Below are positions 62,341 to 64,000 of a stretch of 64,000 bases of DNA, one piece after another. Origin of the DNA: Baylisascaris procyonis (lineage: Eukaryota > Nematoda > Chromadorea > Rhabditida > Ascarididae); contig JAZARR010000082.1 in the NCBI GenBank assembly GCA_037389465.1, forward strand, positions 4,948,501-5,012,500, in the 5' to 3' direction. A program made the position numbers and the translations under genes. The notes under the pieces were generated by a model. The model saw nothing but the letters and a program-made list of their open reading frames with translations, was not told where the DNA came from and made no database searches. Positions within the stretch are counted from its first letter, which is position 1; every line of letters starts with the position of its first letter.

Positions 62341-63511
62341 ACTATCAATTAAAGCCAAACCTGTCAAATTTTCTTCATGTTTTGAACCGTAAGATGATTC
62401 ATCCTATCTTTTACGTCGATCCATTGTTTTATTTAAAAAATTTGAGACAAAGGAGCGCGAGGAGGGGAAGGGAGAAAATTAGCAAAAAGAATTTTCTAGT
62501 CAAGCTATATAAGGACGAATTTTGTAAAGACAGTTTAGATGGAGTACAAAAAAAGATATTTATTGATAATTTTAAGAAACCAGTTGATAAATTAAACGGA
62601 ATGTAAAAAACACATATTGCGCAATTTTCTTTAAAAAGTTTTAAATTGTCTCTATAATACTGTGATATAAAATTGTAATATTGATAATAATTTCCTCTAC
62701 AGTCACTAGCAGATTGCTTAGCTTAGCTGCAAATAATGGATCGGCGAAGTGCAGTTGAACGTCAAAAAGATGCGTTGAAATACGATATATGCGATCGCAT
62801 CCATACATTCTCTAATGCTCATTGCGTTCCACTCATAACGATCGCATCTTCTGCTCACTGGGCAGACACTGCGCGTTTATTGGACTTTTGAAAATGGATT
62901 ATCGTATAACCTCCAATAGAGGCCCAGGGCTTAAGCGACTTCGCTTTGAATAGATGAATTTAGGGAAAGCAATAGGAAGGGGTTACTCTCTTGATCTGGC
63001 TATTGGATGGAAGAATTCTGATCGCTTGGAGTAATGCGGATGAGGTTTGAACTGTTAGAGAAACTTGGAATAAGTTAATCCTTTTAAATGAAATAATTTG
63101 AAGATTGCTTCGATCAAAGCAAGTAGTTATGGATAAAAATTTGAAAAAAAAGCATATAAATTGAGAAAAATTTTTTTCAGTCGTGAAAAATTTTTCTCGA
63201 AATTTCTAATTGTTTAATTTTTTTAATTCAAACTATTATGCAGCTAACAATACAATAATATTTAGCCGCCATTTATTCGGCTTTCTTAGCGTAAACTTTC
63301 ACATCTGTTTTCTCATACTTTACAATCGCACATTATCGTGATAGTCGTTTTGCAATGATTTCATTGTACCATATGTGAATATTTTTAAGATTATCTAAAA
63401 AAATTTTTTCTTTATTCTTTTTTTTTATTTACGGATTTTGAAACGGAAATTGCGCTGCAAGAAAAATGCAAGTTGTGCAAAAAATGCTAATTCTATATGT
63501 GGTCATATACG

Positions 63512-63512
<1 letters not shown>

Positions 63513-63574
<62 letters not shown>
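63513..63574. repeat. (TA)n microsatellite
   Basis: About 31 TA units next to a GC-richer segment at 63600-63700. Confidence 0.95.
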
Positions 63575-63577
<3 letters not shown>

Positions 63578-64000
63578 TTGTAAGTTCAATCCCAAAGAAA
63601 TGCTTTGGCCTAGTCGGTGCGCGGAGTTTGTGTGCCGACAACTGACGCGCCGCTGTGCATTGATAGTGACCGCTAACCGACGTGCAAACAATAAAACCGA
63701 TTCCATTGCATCCTGAAGCAGCTACACTTCGCAATTGCGCTTCCTTTATCTCTCTCTTTGTGTTCCTTTGCTTATGGGGTCATCGTTGTACAAGGCTTTG
63801 CTTAAGTAAGCTAGCTAAGGGCTTCTATATTTGCTTAAAATTTTTCTTTGATTATATTCAGCGAGAATATTATAATTTTTCGGCTGCAAAAGATAGGGAA
63901 TATTTGCTGATAATATGGGTGATAAAGTGATAAGGTAATTTTTATCACTCGACACAGATAACTATTTATAATATTCTTTTCTAGCACACAACATAGAGTG

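Larger units (their letters stand above)
55347..64000. other. no supported gene; homopolymers and microsatellites
   Basis: After the SGNH stop the DNA is AT-rich with poly-T runs, TTAA palindromes and microsatellites. A TATAAAAG at about 59325 precedes only a five-codon ORF. The segment 63590-63720 is GC-richer and contains AGTTCAATCCC (similar to a pol III B box) and AATAAA; it may be a repeat fragment. Confidence 0.45.

Noticed and set aside
63429..63734. 101-residue minus-strand ORF with a Cys-rich start
   Set aside because: Half of it is translated (TA)n; the rest lies in a GC-richer patch that may be a repeat.

Overview
The window looks like low-density nuclear DNA from a nematode. It is AT-rich and full of (TA)n microsatellites. 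The genes have short exons bounded by GT and by worm-type TTTTCAG/TTTCCAG acceptors, and the best-recognised product belongs to a secreted SGNH-esterase type found in nematodes. A parasitic (for example spirurid) nematode is a reasonable guess, but it is inference only. There are no rRNA genes, convincing tRNAs, CRISPR arrays, operons of bacterial type or viral genes.

Layout. 1-15.2 kb: no supported gene, with scattered small repeats. 15.2-17.5 kb: a small glycine-rich gene (exons 16377-16506 and 17193-17383) whose product carries the same DVSCY motif near both ends. A signal-peptide-like ORF (16176-16271) and a Gly/Ser-rich open segment (about 15.4-15.55 kb) lie upstream and may be alternative 5' exons. 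18.6-22.7 kb: a five-exon gene for an unrecognised 188-residue protein with a short hydrophobic segment and a basic proline-rich tail; every intron is in phase 2. 28.8-32.1 kb: a tentative multi-exon gene of unknown function. 33.1-37.1 kb: a small single-pass membrane protein whose last exon (36904-37119) can be reached in phase from several short upstream first exons, one of which has a tandemly duplicated 5' splice site. 39.4-41.1 kb: a GC-richer island with a 586-bp foldback element (MITE-like, TAA target duplication) and flanking repeat fragments. 48.2-55.3 kb: the clearest gene, a seven-exon SGNH/GDSL-type esterase with large introns. 55.4-64 kb: no supported gene, with homopolymers and microsatellites.

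The genes show no obvious shared pathway. All multi-exon models come from reading frames, splice dinucleotides and phase agreement by eye, without alignment or transcript support. The esterase and the 18.6-22.7 kb gene are the most secure; the others are graded accordingly.
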